From contig NZ_QVFV01000001.1 of NCBI RefSeq assembly GCF_004212215.1, forward strand, positions 1-44,137: DNA of 44,137 bases, read 5' to 3'. This document shows, one piece after another, positions 8,497 to 16,358 of this stretch (positions within the stretch are counted from its first letter, which is position 1; every line of letters starts with the position of its first letter). Position numbers and translations under genes: made by a program. Source of the stretch: Leptolyngbya iicbica LK (GTDB lineage: Bacteria > Cyanobacteriota > Cyanobacteriia > Phormidesmidales > Phormidesmidaceae). A model generated the notes under the pieces. It was not told the DNA's origin, ran no database searches, and was given only the letters and a program-made list of their open reading frames with translations.

Positions 8497-9264
8497 ATGA
8501 CGTTCCCCACGCTCTTTATTTCCCATGGCGCGCCCGATTTGCCGATTCGCGAAGGGGCCACGCAAACTTTCCTTCGAGGCTTGTTTACAGAAATTCCCGT
8601 GCCGAAGGCGATCGCAATTGTCTCAGCCCACTGGCTCACTGCTCAGCCCACCATCAGTTCAGCAGCAAAGCCAGCCACGCTCTACGATTTCGGCGGCTTT
8701 CCACCTGAGTTATCTCAGTTGGTGTATCCCGCTCCGGGACATCCAACCTTGGCAGATAAAATTGCCAACCTGTTGACTGCCCAGGGATTTCCCGTGCGCT
8801 TGAATGGGCAGCGGGGCTATGACCACGGCGTTTGGACGCCTCTGATTTTGGCTGACCCGACAGGACGGATTCCAGTGGTGCAGATTTCGATGCAGCCCCA
8901 CGAAACGCCCGCTCACCATTTGCGACTGGGCAAAGCCCTAGCGCCGCTGCGAGATGAGGGAGTGCTGATTGTGGGGTCTGGAGCGGCTACCCATAACTTT
9001 GGCGGCTTTAGCGATCGCTATGATGCACCGCCTCCCGACTGGGCTGTAGCGTTTGATGATTGGCTAGCGAACGCGATCGCCCAAAACAACATCACTCAAC
9101 TGTTGAACTATCGCCAAATCGCACCCTTCGCCGCCCGCAATCATCCCACCGAGGAACATTTGCTGCCTCTATTTGTGGCGCTGGGGGCAGGCGGCCAAGG
9201 GCGGCAACTCCATCGGGGCTTCACTTACGGGGCCTTTAGCATGGCGGCCTATGCCTTTGCTTAG
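8497..9264 (+). CDS. LigB/DODA-type extradiol ring-cleavage dioxygenase (YgiD-like)
   Basis: 255 residues. The start MTFPTLFISHGAP is typical of the class III extradiol dioxygenase family related to plant DOPA 4,5-dioxygenase and E. coli YgiD. Likely metal ligands are His10 (SHG), His45 (SAHW) and His166 (ATHNFGG); His110 in GYDHGVW and the NHPTEEHLLPLFVALGA stretch are also conserved. Members cleave catechol-type rings with Fe(II) or Zn(II). Next to a MarR regulator and a glutathionyl-hydroquinone reductase, a role in removing catechols or quinones is a reasonable inference. Weak binding site TGAGG lies upstream. Confidence 0.88.
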   Translation: MTFPTLFISHGAPDLPIREGATQTFLRGLFTEIPVPKAIAIVSAHWLTAQPTISSAAKPATLYDFGGFPPELSQLVYPAPGHPTLADKIANLLTAQGFPVRLNGQRGYDHGVWTPLILADPTGRIPVVQISMQPHETPAHHLRLGKALAPLRDEGVLIVGSGAATHNFGGFSDRYDAPPPDWAVAFDDWLANAIAQNNITQLLNYRQIAPFAARNHPTEEHLLPLFVALGAGGQGRQLHRGFTYGAFSMAAYAFA

Positions 9265-9497
9265 CGCAGTTGCCAGCGTAGGGCTGATTTTTGCGCGGCT
9301 GACAGAGCCCGCCAGTCCACATCCAAAATCGCCCCTTCCAAAGCCCACAGCAAATTCAAGCTCACCTTGGGATGACGCTGGCGAATCATCTCAAACGCGG
9401 CAACCGAAACACAGGCTTGCAGCTCATGCAGACTGTAAATTTCAATCTCGGCTAACCATTGCCGCGAGACTTTTCCAACATTGCGAATCTGGGTCAT
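9261..9497 (-). CDS. TfoX C-terminal-domain small protein
   Basis: 78 residues. The pattern RNVGKVSRQWLAEIEIYSLH, then KVSLNLLWALEGAI, then DWRAL matches the TfoX C-terminal (Sxy C) domain, a helix-hairpin-helix-like module also found alone. The N-terminal TfoX domain is absent, so this is a stand-alone version, not the full competence regulator. Its role is unknown. It overlaps the end of the dioxygenase gene by 4 bases and diverges from the hydroquinone reductase gene across 52 bases. Confidence 0.75.
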   Translation of the reverse strand: MTQIRNVGKVSRQWLAEIEIYSLHELQACVSVAAFEMIRQRHPKVSLNLLWALEGAILDVDWRALSAAQKSALRWQLR

Positions 9498-9549
9498 CCC
9501 CTTCGCCCAACCTAAACCTCAATTCTCATTTAACTAGGAGATCAACCCC

Positions 9550-10530
9550 ATGGCTCTCGGCAAACTGATTGATGGTCAATGGACCACAGCATGGACAGAG
9601 CGTGATGACTCGGGTCAGTTCAACCGCATGCCGACCCTGTTTCACCATCAAATTACGGCAGACGGTTCTAGCGGCTTTCAGGCCGAACCGGGACGCTATC
9701 ACCTCTACGTGTCGCTGGGGTGCCCGTGGGCGCATCGTACAGTGCTGCTGCGATCGCTCAAGGGCCTGCAAGACGTGATCAGTCTCTCCATTGTCGATCC
9801 GGTCATCAGCGACCAGGGGTGGCAATTTTCGGAACGGTTTGGCAGCATTCCCGATAGTCTGTACGGCTCAGAATATCTTTGGCAAATCTACGTAAAAGCG
9901 AAGGCCGACTATTCGGGGCGGGTCACTGTGCCCGTGCTGTGGGACAAGCACACCGAAACCATTGTGAACAATGAATCGCGCCAAATTATTCAACTGTTCA
10001 ACTCCGCCTTTGACGAGTTTGCGCAGCATCCTGATCGCGACTTTTACCCGACTTCCTTACGTCCCCAAATTGATGCCGCGATTGATGCGATTTATCAGCC
10101 CATCAATAATGGCGTCTATCGCAGCGGCTTTGCCTCGTCCCAATCGGCCTACCACCAAGCGGTCACAGAGCTATTTCAAGCGTTAGACCACTGGGAAGAC
10201 ATCCTCGGGCAACAACGGTATCTGGTGGGCGATCGCCTAACTCTGGCGGATTGGTGTATGTTCACCACTCTATTCCGGTTTGATCTGGCCTATCACGGTC
10301 TTTTCAAAACCAATCTCAAACGCCTCGTCGATTACCCCAACCTGTGGAACTATTGCCGCGAGCTGTATCAGTATCCGGGCGTTGCCGAGTGGTGCAGCAT
10401 CGACCATGTCAAACAGCTCTACTACGCTGGGTTGCCCGAGCTGAATCCCAGCGGTATCGTCCCAGCGGGGCCAAATATTGATTATGCCGAACCCCACACC
10501 CGCGATCGCCTGCTGGCCACAGCAGCCTAA
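9550..10530 (+). CDS. Glutathionyl-hydroquinone reductase (YqjG/EcfG-type Xi-class glutathione transferase)
   Basis: 326 residues, the usual length. The catalytic cysteine is Cys58 in the SLGCPWAHR motif of Xi-class transferases, which use it to reduce glutathionyl-hydroquinones back to hydroquinone. The C-terminal helical domain (RYLVGDRLTLADWCMFTTLF) is typical. A ribosome binding site AGGAG sits 8 bases before the ATG. The upstream 52 bases contain TTTAACTAG at 9529-9537, matching the centre of the palindromes near marR. Together with the dioxygenase this suggests quinone detoxification. Confidence 0.9.
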   Translation: MALGKLIDGQWTTAWTERDDSGQFNRMPTLFHHQITADGSSGFQAEPGRYHLYVSLGCPWAHRTVLLRSLKGLQDVISLSIVDPVISDQGWQFSERFGSIPDSLYGSEYLWQIYVKAKADYSGRVTVPVLWDKHTETIVNNESRQIIQLFNSAFDEFAQHPDRDFYPTSLRPQIDAAIDAIYQPINNGVYRSGFASSQSAYHQAVTELFQALDHWEDILGQQRYLVGDRLTLADWCMFTTLFRFDLAYHGLFKTNLKRLVDYPNLWNYCRELYQYPGVAEWCSIDHVKQLYYAGLPELNPSGIVPAGPNIDYAEPHTRDRLLATAA

Positions 10531-10589
10531 ACAGACCCCCAAGCTGGCTTCCCACTGACCACGACTACTGTACGGAGAGCAGGCGTGAG

Positions 10590-12656
10590 TTAGGAAGAAG
10601 CCGCTTCAGTCACTTCGGCGTGGGCTTCGGCCTGACTCGGGGCCGAGACCTCCGCCATGCGAATGATGTCCTGGCGGGGATTAGCCTGAGTGATTTGCAC
10701 TTGCAAGCGCTCACCCAGTTCTACATTGCGCTCAAAGCGCATGGGCAATTCCAGACCTAAATCTTCGAACATGACCAGCCCTAAGCGATCGCCTTCCCGC
10801 AGCCAGCGCAGCAGCATCACCGACCAAACGTAGTCAAACCCTTGTCGGCGCAAATATTCCAACGCCCAATAGCGCTTGGTTTGCCGTTCCACCAACACGG
10901 CCTCATAGGCCCCCGAACTGACCCCCTGAGTCAACTCGGTAATCTCTTCGGAAGAAAAGGGCAGCGGCTCGCCGCGCAGGTGGGCCTTAATTTGAAAATG
11001 CGCCAGCAAATCGGTGTAGCGACGAATCGGCGAGGTGACCTGGCTGTAGCCTTCCAAGCCCAAAGTGGCGTGACGGGCGGGGGTGATGCCCATCTCGCTG
11101 CGAGGCATACAGCGCCGAATAGCCGAGTAGCGCACCAACGCTGAGGGCAACTGCATGAGTTCTTCGTCAGGGGGCAACTCTGGCTGTGGTTGACTGCGGA
11201 ACGGCATGGCCAAGGCGTGGTCATGGCCGTAGCGGGCCGCGACCTCTCCAGCCAAAATCATCATTTCCGCCACGAGTTCACGAGCGGGCGAATCGTCCAA
11301 AACTTTGATTTCGATGGACTCCTGCTCCTCGACCTGAGACACCCGAATCGACGTTTCCGGCATGTGAATATTGATGGCGCCCTGCTGCGCCCGCCATTGC
11401 TCACGCACTTTCGCCCAATGGGCGATCGCTAACAGTTCGGGCTCGGCCTGAATGCCTAAATCCAGCATTTCATCGACATCTTCGTAGGTGAGTCGATAGG
11501 TCGGCTTCACCAAGCTGGCAGCGATTTGATAGTCGGCGATCGCGCCTGCCTCGGTCAGGACAACCCCAAAACTCAGGGCACAATGCACTTCTCCCTGAAT
11601 CAAGCTCATGGGGCCAGTCGCCAACTCCAGCGGAAACATCGGCACCATGCCGGTTGGCAAGTAAACCGTTGTGCAGCGACGCCGCGCTTCCAGGTCCAAA
11701 TCATCCCCCGGAATCAGCCAGCGCGTCGGATCGGCAATATGCACCCATAATCGCTGCTGACCATCGGCTAAGGTTTCGACACTCAGCGCATCATCAATCT
11801 CGCGAGTGCTTTCGTCGTCAATGGTGTAAGTTTTGAGGCCCGTCAAATCGAGCCGATTGGCATCGGCATCGGGCGGCGGATTGCTCAGGCGGTGTTGCGC
11901 CATAGTGAGAAGAGCCTCTGAGAAGTCCACTGGAATTTGCCGCTTCCGCAGTTCCAGATTTTCGTGCGGCTGCCAAACCCCCAAATCCACCAGCAGATTA
12001 AAAGCTGATTCCGGGCTAAAGCCTCGCTCCAGGGCCGATAAGATTTCCTGGGCAGGCGCTTTTTGGTTCGACTCTTCGCCCCACAAAGCCAACTTTTCAA
12101 TCACTTCGATGCGCGGGCGATCGCTCTTGTGCCATTCTACCGATTCGCCCGCTAGCCGTTGTCGAACGCGCGACAAAAATCCTTCCCATTCGGCCTTGCG
12201 TTGAGCTTCTTTTTCGATCTGATGCAGGAGTTCTTGCACCTGACTGGCAGGACGAGGCTCGTAGCGATCGCCCTTTTGCTTGAAGTAAATCTTGTCTGCC
12301 GACAGCATTTGGTGTGCCGCATAGCAAAAAGCTGCTCCCTGATCAGAGAACAGCAATTGCGCTAAAGCTACCGGATCCGTCGATTCGTTGGTTTCACTCA
12401 GTAGCTCCCAAGCGACTTCTAAGTTGCTGGGATCAATATAATCTGCCGCTTCAGCCACAATGTCACTAACGCTGTCAGGCTCAAAAACCTGCCCCGTTAG
12501 CTGAAAAGTCAGTGAGCGAGGGTGAACCGTATGGGACTGACCCTGGTCATCAAGGACGACCCAGTTCTTTTTGCCCTCAGGCCGATCTAACACACCTAAG
12601 CGGGAACTTCCTTTGACCTGGAATTCGACAAGTGTCCCCTTTTCCACAGTCCCCAA
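10590..12656 (-). CDS. RNase II/R family 3'-5' exoribonuclease
   Basis: 688 residues. The RNB catalytic domain is marked by TIDDESTREIDDALSVE, whose aspartates bind Mg2+, followed by IADPTRWLIPGDDLDLEA and the later SPIRRYTDLLAHFQIKAHL. The N-terminal part is a small SH3/cold-shock-like barrel (GTLVEFQVKGSSRLGVL), as in cyanobacterial and plastid RNase II/R-like enzymes. The C-terminal S1-type barrel is short. It degrades single-stranded RNA from the 3' end. It lies 56 bases after rpsR and probably belongs to the rpmG-rpsR operon. The sequence does not separate RNase II from RNase R. Confidence 0.9.
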   Translation of the reverse strand: MGTVEKGTLVEFQVKGSSRLGVLDRPEGKKNWVVLDDQGQSHTVHPRSLTFQLTGQVFEPDSVSDIVAEAADYIDPSNLEVAWELLSETNESTDPVALAQLLFSDQGAAFCYAAHQMLSADKIYFKQKGDRYEPRPASQVQELLHQIEKEAQRKAEWEGFLSRVRQRLAGESVEWHKSDRPRIEVIEKLALWGEESNQKAPAQEILSALERGFSPESAFNLLVDLGVWQPHENLELRKRQIPVDFSEALLTMAQHRLSNPPPDADANRLDLTGLKTYTIDDESTREIDDALSVETLADGQQRLWVHIADPTRWLIPGDDLDLEARRRCTTVYLPTGMVPMFPLELATGPMSLIQGEVHCALSFGVVLTEAGAIADYQIAASLVKPTYRLTYEDVDEMLDLGIQAEPELLAIAHWAKVREQWRAQQGAINIHMPETSIRVSQVEEQESIEIKVLDDSPARELVAEMMILAGEVAARYGHDHALAMPFRSQPQPELPPDEELMQLPSALVRYSAIRRCMPRSEMGITPARHATLGLEGYSQVTSPIRRYTDLLAHFQIKAHLRGEPLPFSSEEITELTQGVSSGAYEAVLVERQTKRYWALEYLRRQGFDYVWSVMLLRWLREGDRLGLVMFEDLGLELPMRFERNVELGERLQVQITQANPRQDIIRMAEVSAPSQAEAHAEVTEAASS

Positions 12657-12712
12657 CGTTCCCCAAGATTGTCACGACATCTAAAGCATAGCGGCTAGAC
12701 GCAGCGTGCTGA

Positions 12713-12928
12713 TTAGCCTTCCGTATTCACATAGGGCAGCAGTGCCAGCATCCGCGCCCGCTTAATGGCGGTGGTCAGATCGCGCTGCTGCTTGGCCGTC
12801 AAACCGGAAATCCGACGGGGCAAAATCTTGCCACGCTCAGTAATAAACTTGCGGAGCAAATCCACATCTTTGTAATCAATCGCGTCACCCGGCTTGATGG
12901 GGGACAAGCGACGACGGAAATATGCCAT
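12713..12928 (-). CDS. rpsR: 30S ribosomal protein S18
   Basis: 71 residues, the typical bacterial/plastid length. The sequence [20 protein letters not shown] and the C-terminal [20 protein letters not shown] are diagnostic. S18 sits on the platform of the 30S subunit and pairs with S6. It follows rpmG by 48 bases, an order also kept in plastid genomes (rpl33-rps18). Confidence 0.97.
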   Translation of the reverse strand: MAYFRRRLSPIKPGDAIDYKDVDLLRKFITERGKILPRRISGLTAKQQRDLTTAIKRARMLALLPYVNTEG

Positions 12929-12976
12929 TGCAAAACCTACCTTTATTGCTAACGATTGCGGTAATTGAGGATGAGA

Positions 12977-13165
12977 TTACTTAATCTCTTTGTGCACGGT
13001 GTGCTTGTTGCAGTGCGTGCAGAATTTCTTCAGTTCGATGCGGCTGGGGGTGTTACGACGATTTTTCTCCGTCGTGTATCGCGATACCCCATTCGACCGC
13101 TTATCGTTGTTGGTGCGACACTCAGTGCACTCAAGAGTAATTACTAAACGAACGCCTTTAGCCAT
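12977..13165 (-). CDS. rpmG: 50S ribosomal protein L33
   Basis: 62 residues. It has the zinc-ribbon form with two Cys pairs (CTECR near residue 13 and CTHCN near residue 49), so it should bind Zn2+. The [20 protein letters not shown] stretch is typical of L33. It is the first gene of the rpmG-rpsR-RNase cluster; its promoter must lie between 13166 and 13391, a region shared with the divergent cold-shock-domain gene. Confidence 0.97.
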   Translation of the reverse strand: MAKGVRLVITLECTECRTNNDKRSNGVSRYTTEKNRRNTPSRIELKKFCTHCNKHTVHKEIK

Positions 13166-13391
13166 GACAAGTTAGATCAGCCTTAATAAAACGAGAGACA
13201 CAATCTCCTATTATTTCACGGCAATCCTAATCCGGCAAATCTTTTTCTTTCCAACGAACCCCTTTCCTGAGCCTCGAATCGGTGCTGCCCAAGCTTGAGC
13301 AGTGCAGTTTGAGCAGCAGGGACGAAATGCGAGGGATGTTATTAATGGCTTATGGGAACCCTACCGGTAGTTGAGCTTATTCGGTGGCCTG

Positions 13392-14228
13392 ATGGTAGAG
13401 AGTCGTCAAAAAGGCACACTCAAGGTCTGGAAAAGCGATCGCGGCTTTGGCTTCATTAAGCCAGAAGACGGCAGCCAGGATGTATTTGTTCACATCACGG
13501 CAATCCGTAAGGCCGTGCGCGACCCCAAAGTGGGCGACCAAATTCTGTACACCCCAGCGTTGCAAAACGACGGACGACTCAGAGCCCTCAATGCTTCCAT
13601 CCAGGGATTACCGCTGCAAACACCGCAGACCTCGCCAACAGCCATTCCACAGACACCCCAAAAATCGGCTCTGAGCCGTGGTGAAGCATCGGATTCTGGG
13701 CATTACTGGCTGTTAGTGATTGGGGTGTCTGTAATCTCTCTTCTGAGCTTAGCCATTCTCGGAATTGGATGGTTAACAGCTTCAAATCTGCAATCCGATG
13801 AGGACAGGGCAACAATGACTGAGGCATCACTGCCGGACAGTAATGCCGCGCCGGACAGTAACGCCTCAACAGCAGCCAACACTCCTCCTGAGCCAGCAAC
13901 CTCTCTGCCAGAGCCGATCTCCCCCCCAGCAGAACCATCCTCCGAACCCTCCAAACCGATCGAAACCGTTTCACCACCGACGAGCATTCCTTCAAGCCCC
14001 GCCCCAACGACTTCTGAGCCAGAGCAAACTACGACTCAACCGATTGCGTCAATTCCGACCTGCAAGATTAAAGGCAATATTTCTTGGAATTCTGGACGCA
14101 AGTATTATCACCTACCAGGAATGGAAGATTATGCCATCACTGAGATTGATATCAATCGAGGCGAACGTTGGTTTTGTTCAGAGGCTGAGGCAAAAGCCGC
14201 CGGTTGGAGTCGAGCACCGACCCCCTAA
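13392..14228 (+). CDS. Cold-shock domain / transmembrane / C-terminal 'sunset'-like domain fusion
   Basis: About 278 residues from ATG 13392 (an in-frame TTG at 13371 is the alternative). Residues 1-70 are a cold-shock domain with RNP1-like DRGFGFIKP and RNP2-like DVFVHITAI. A membrane segment follows (WLLVIGVSVISLLSLAILGI), then about 90 residues rich in Pro, Ser and Thr. The final ~55 residues (CKIKGNISW, YYHLPGMEDY, GERWFCSEAEAKAAGW) match the small Cys-containing domain often found at the end of secreted nucleases. The layout puts a nucleic-acid-binding domain in the cytoplasm and the Cys domain outside. Function unknown. Confidence 0.8.
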   Translation: MVESRQKGTLKVWKSDRGFGFIKPEDGSQDVFVHITAIRKAVRDPKVGDQILYTPALQNDGRLRALNASIQGLPLQTPQTSPTAIPQTPQKSALSRGEASDSGHYWLLVIGVSVISLLSLAILGIGWLTASNLQSDEDRATMTEASLPDSNAAPDSNASTAANTPPEPATSLPEPISPPAEPSSEPSKPIETVSPPTSIPSSPAPTTSEPEQTTTQPIASIPTCKIKGNISWNSGRKYYHLPGMEDYAITEIDINRGERWFCSEAEAKAAGWSRAPTP

Positions 14229-14266
14229 TGCGGCATTAGCAACTATAGAGACTACTAGAGCACAAG

Positions 14267-16081
14267 CTAAGCACCTTTCAGCGCATGGAGCTGCCAAGTG
14301 TGGTCTTCGGCGAGGCGCAAGAGCCAGCGGTGGTGGGCCTCCAGCGATTCATGGTGGCCGACGCTGAGATAGGTGGTCGATGTCGCTTCGAGGGCTTCGT
14401 AGAGCTGCGCTTCGTTGTGGCGATCAAGGGCACTGGTGGCTTCGTCGAGCACGGCGTAGCGCGGAGAATGCAGCAACACTCGGGCAAAGCTCAAGCGCTG
14501 CTGTTCACCCAGTGAGAGCACATCGCTCCATTCTTCATCGGCATCAAAACCGCCAAAGCGCTCAGCCAAGTCAGGTAAATTGACCGTTTTGAGCACGTTG
14601 TGCATCTGCTCGTCCGTGATGTCAGCATCGGGGTAGGGATAGCGCAGTTGCTGACGCAGCGTACCGAGAATCATGTAAGGCTTTTGGGGCAAAAAGAGCA
14701 AATCTTTGAGTTCAGGCCGCTGAATAAGCCCCTGACCAGAGTTCCACAAACCGGCGATCGCTCTTAATAAGGAACTCTTGCCACATCCGCTCGGCCCCGC
14801 GACCAGCAGCGAACTGTCAGTATCGAGTTCCAGCGTCAGGTCTTCAATCAAGGTGCGCTGGTAGTTGGGGGTTTGCAGCGTGAGGTGTTGCAGACTCAGT
14901 TGGGGAGCCGTTGCCTGCGCGATGAGAGGCTGCGGAGGAACGGTGTCGGTTGTAGGGATAGTCGCATCGGCAGCTGTCGCTGTCGCTGGGGATGCCTCAG
15001 TGATCGCCGCCTCGCCAGTGGCTTCTGAGTCGGACTCCGTCGCTAATAACTCAGCCGCATCTTTTTTATGTTCAATCTGGCCAAGGGATTCAGCGAAGTC
15101 ATGGAGTCGGTCGATGCCCGCCCCAAAGGCGGTGAGCGCCTGAAAGCGATCGACAATCACGTTGAGGGAAAAGAAAACGCGGATAAACGCGCCCTGGGCT
15201 TCACTGACCTTGCCGACTTCTAAATCACCGCTAAAGACGGCGGGCGCGACGACTAGCGCGGGCAGCACGAAAGGAATGAATTCGTAAGCATTGGTCAAAC
15301 CGTTGAGGCCCAGTTGCCACTTAAGGAGCCGTTTATAGTTGTCGAAGGCCCGCATAAAACGACTTTTGACCTGGGTCGATTCCTGCTCTTCACCCTGGTA
15401 GAAGGCGATCGCTTCGGCGTTTTCGCGAATGCGGACGAGGCCAAAGCGGAAATCGGCTTCCCGCTTCAGTTGCTCAAAGTTGAGGCGCACCAACGGCTTG
15501 CCAAATACACCGACAGTAAAGAGGGTGCCGACAATCGCATAACCGATCAAAAATAAGACCAGTTCCCGTGAAATGCCCCACAGCACCCCACTAAAGGCGG
15601 CGATTTCCAGCAGGGAGGAGGCCACCACCAACACTAGCGTGAGCGACTCTTGGGTAAAGCTGCGCACATCTTCCGCAATCCGCTGGTCGGGGTTGTCGAG
15701 ATCAGCGTTGAATTGGTTGATGCGGTAAAAGGCGCGATCGCTAAAATACCGAGTCACAAAGCGATCAGTGAGCCACCGCCGCCACTCTAGTCCGAGGCGA
15801 TCGCGCAGATAGGTGTAGCCCGCCAACAATGGCGCGTAGACCACCAACACCCCCACAAAAACGAATACAGTCTGCCAAAAGCGGGCTTCATCCTTAGCCG
15901 AAAGGGCCGAAATCAGTTCCCCCCGCTGAGTGTTGAGCACCACGCTCAGCCCGGTGTAGCCCAAAAGCAAGATGACAATCAGCAACAGCAAGCCCCGTGC
16001 CCGCCACTTTTCATCTCCCCACCAATAGGCTTTGGCGATCGCCCAAAATCGGCGCAACCCTTGAAAATTCAACCGTTCCAT
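14267..16081 (-). CDS. ABC transporter, permease-ATPase fusion of the SbmA/BacA-YddA (ABCD-like) type
   Basis: 604 residues. The N-terminal half has about six membrane segments and the family EEA-like region (INQFNADLDNPDQRIAEDV). The C-terminal ATPase has Walker A GPSGCGKSS, signature LSLGEQQRLSFARVL and Walker B YAVLDEATSALD. A 60-residue Ala/Thr-rich linker (TESDSEATGEAAITEA onward) joins the halves and is longer than usual. Relatives include peroxisomal ABCD transporters and bacterial YddA/BacA proteins that move vitamin B12, peptides or acyl compounds. The substrate here is not known. It converges on the cold-shock-domain gene with 38 bases between. Confidence 0.87.
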   Translation of the reverse strand: MERLNFQGLRRFWAIAKAYWWGDEKWRARGLLLLIVILLLGYTGLSVVLNTQRGELISALSAKDEARFWQTVFVFVGVLVVYAPLLAGYTYLRDRLGLEWRRWLTDRFVTRYFSDRAFYRINQFNADLDNPDQRIAEDVRSFTQESLTLVLVVASSLLEIAAFSGVLWGISRELVLFLIGYAIVGTLFTVGVFGKPLVRLNFEQLKREADFRFGLVRIRENAEAIAFYQGEEQESTQVKSRFMRAFDNYKRLLKWQLGLNGLTNAYEFIPFVLPALVVAPAVFSGDLEVGKVSEAQGAFIRVFFSLNVIVDRFQALTAFGAGIDRLHDFAESLGQIEHKKDAAELLATESDSEATGEAAITEASPATATAADATIPTTDTVPPQPLIAQATAPQLSLQHLTLQTPNYQRTLIEDLTLELDTDSSLLVAGPSGCGKSSLLRAIAGLWNSGQGLIQRPELKDLLFLPQKPYMILGTLRQQLRYPYPDADITDEQMHNVLKTVNLPDLAERFGGFDADEEWSDVLSLGEQQRLSFARVLLHSPRYAVLDEATSALDRHNEAQLYEALEATSTTYLSVGHHESLEAHHRWLLRLAEDHTWQLHALKGA

Positions 16082-16358
16082 AGCGGACTGTCACTGTCGG
16101 CAACAACCTTTTCATTGTGTGTCATTTTGTGAAGCTTTGGCGATCGCGCTACGAACCAGACACGGCGGCAGAGTGTGTAAGCTGCCCCATTCACTCAAGC
16201 GGTTCTAGGGCGCTCACCGCTGCCCTGTTCCGCTGACTGTTGGGCAGTTTGGTTTGGCCCACTTTCACCTGGCTCCCAAATTGGTAATCTCTGCCTATCT
16301 TCTCTCCCGCTGCGGGACGCTTTCCGTTAGCCTATGCGTGGAAGCAAGAGGTCAGATC

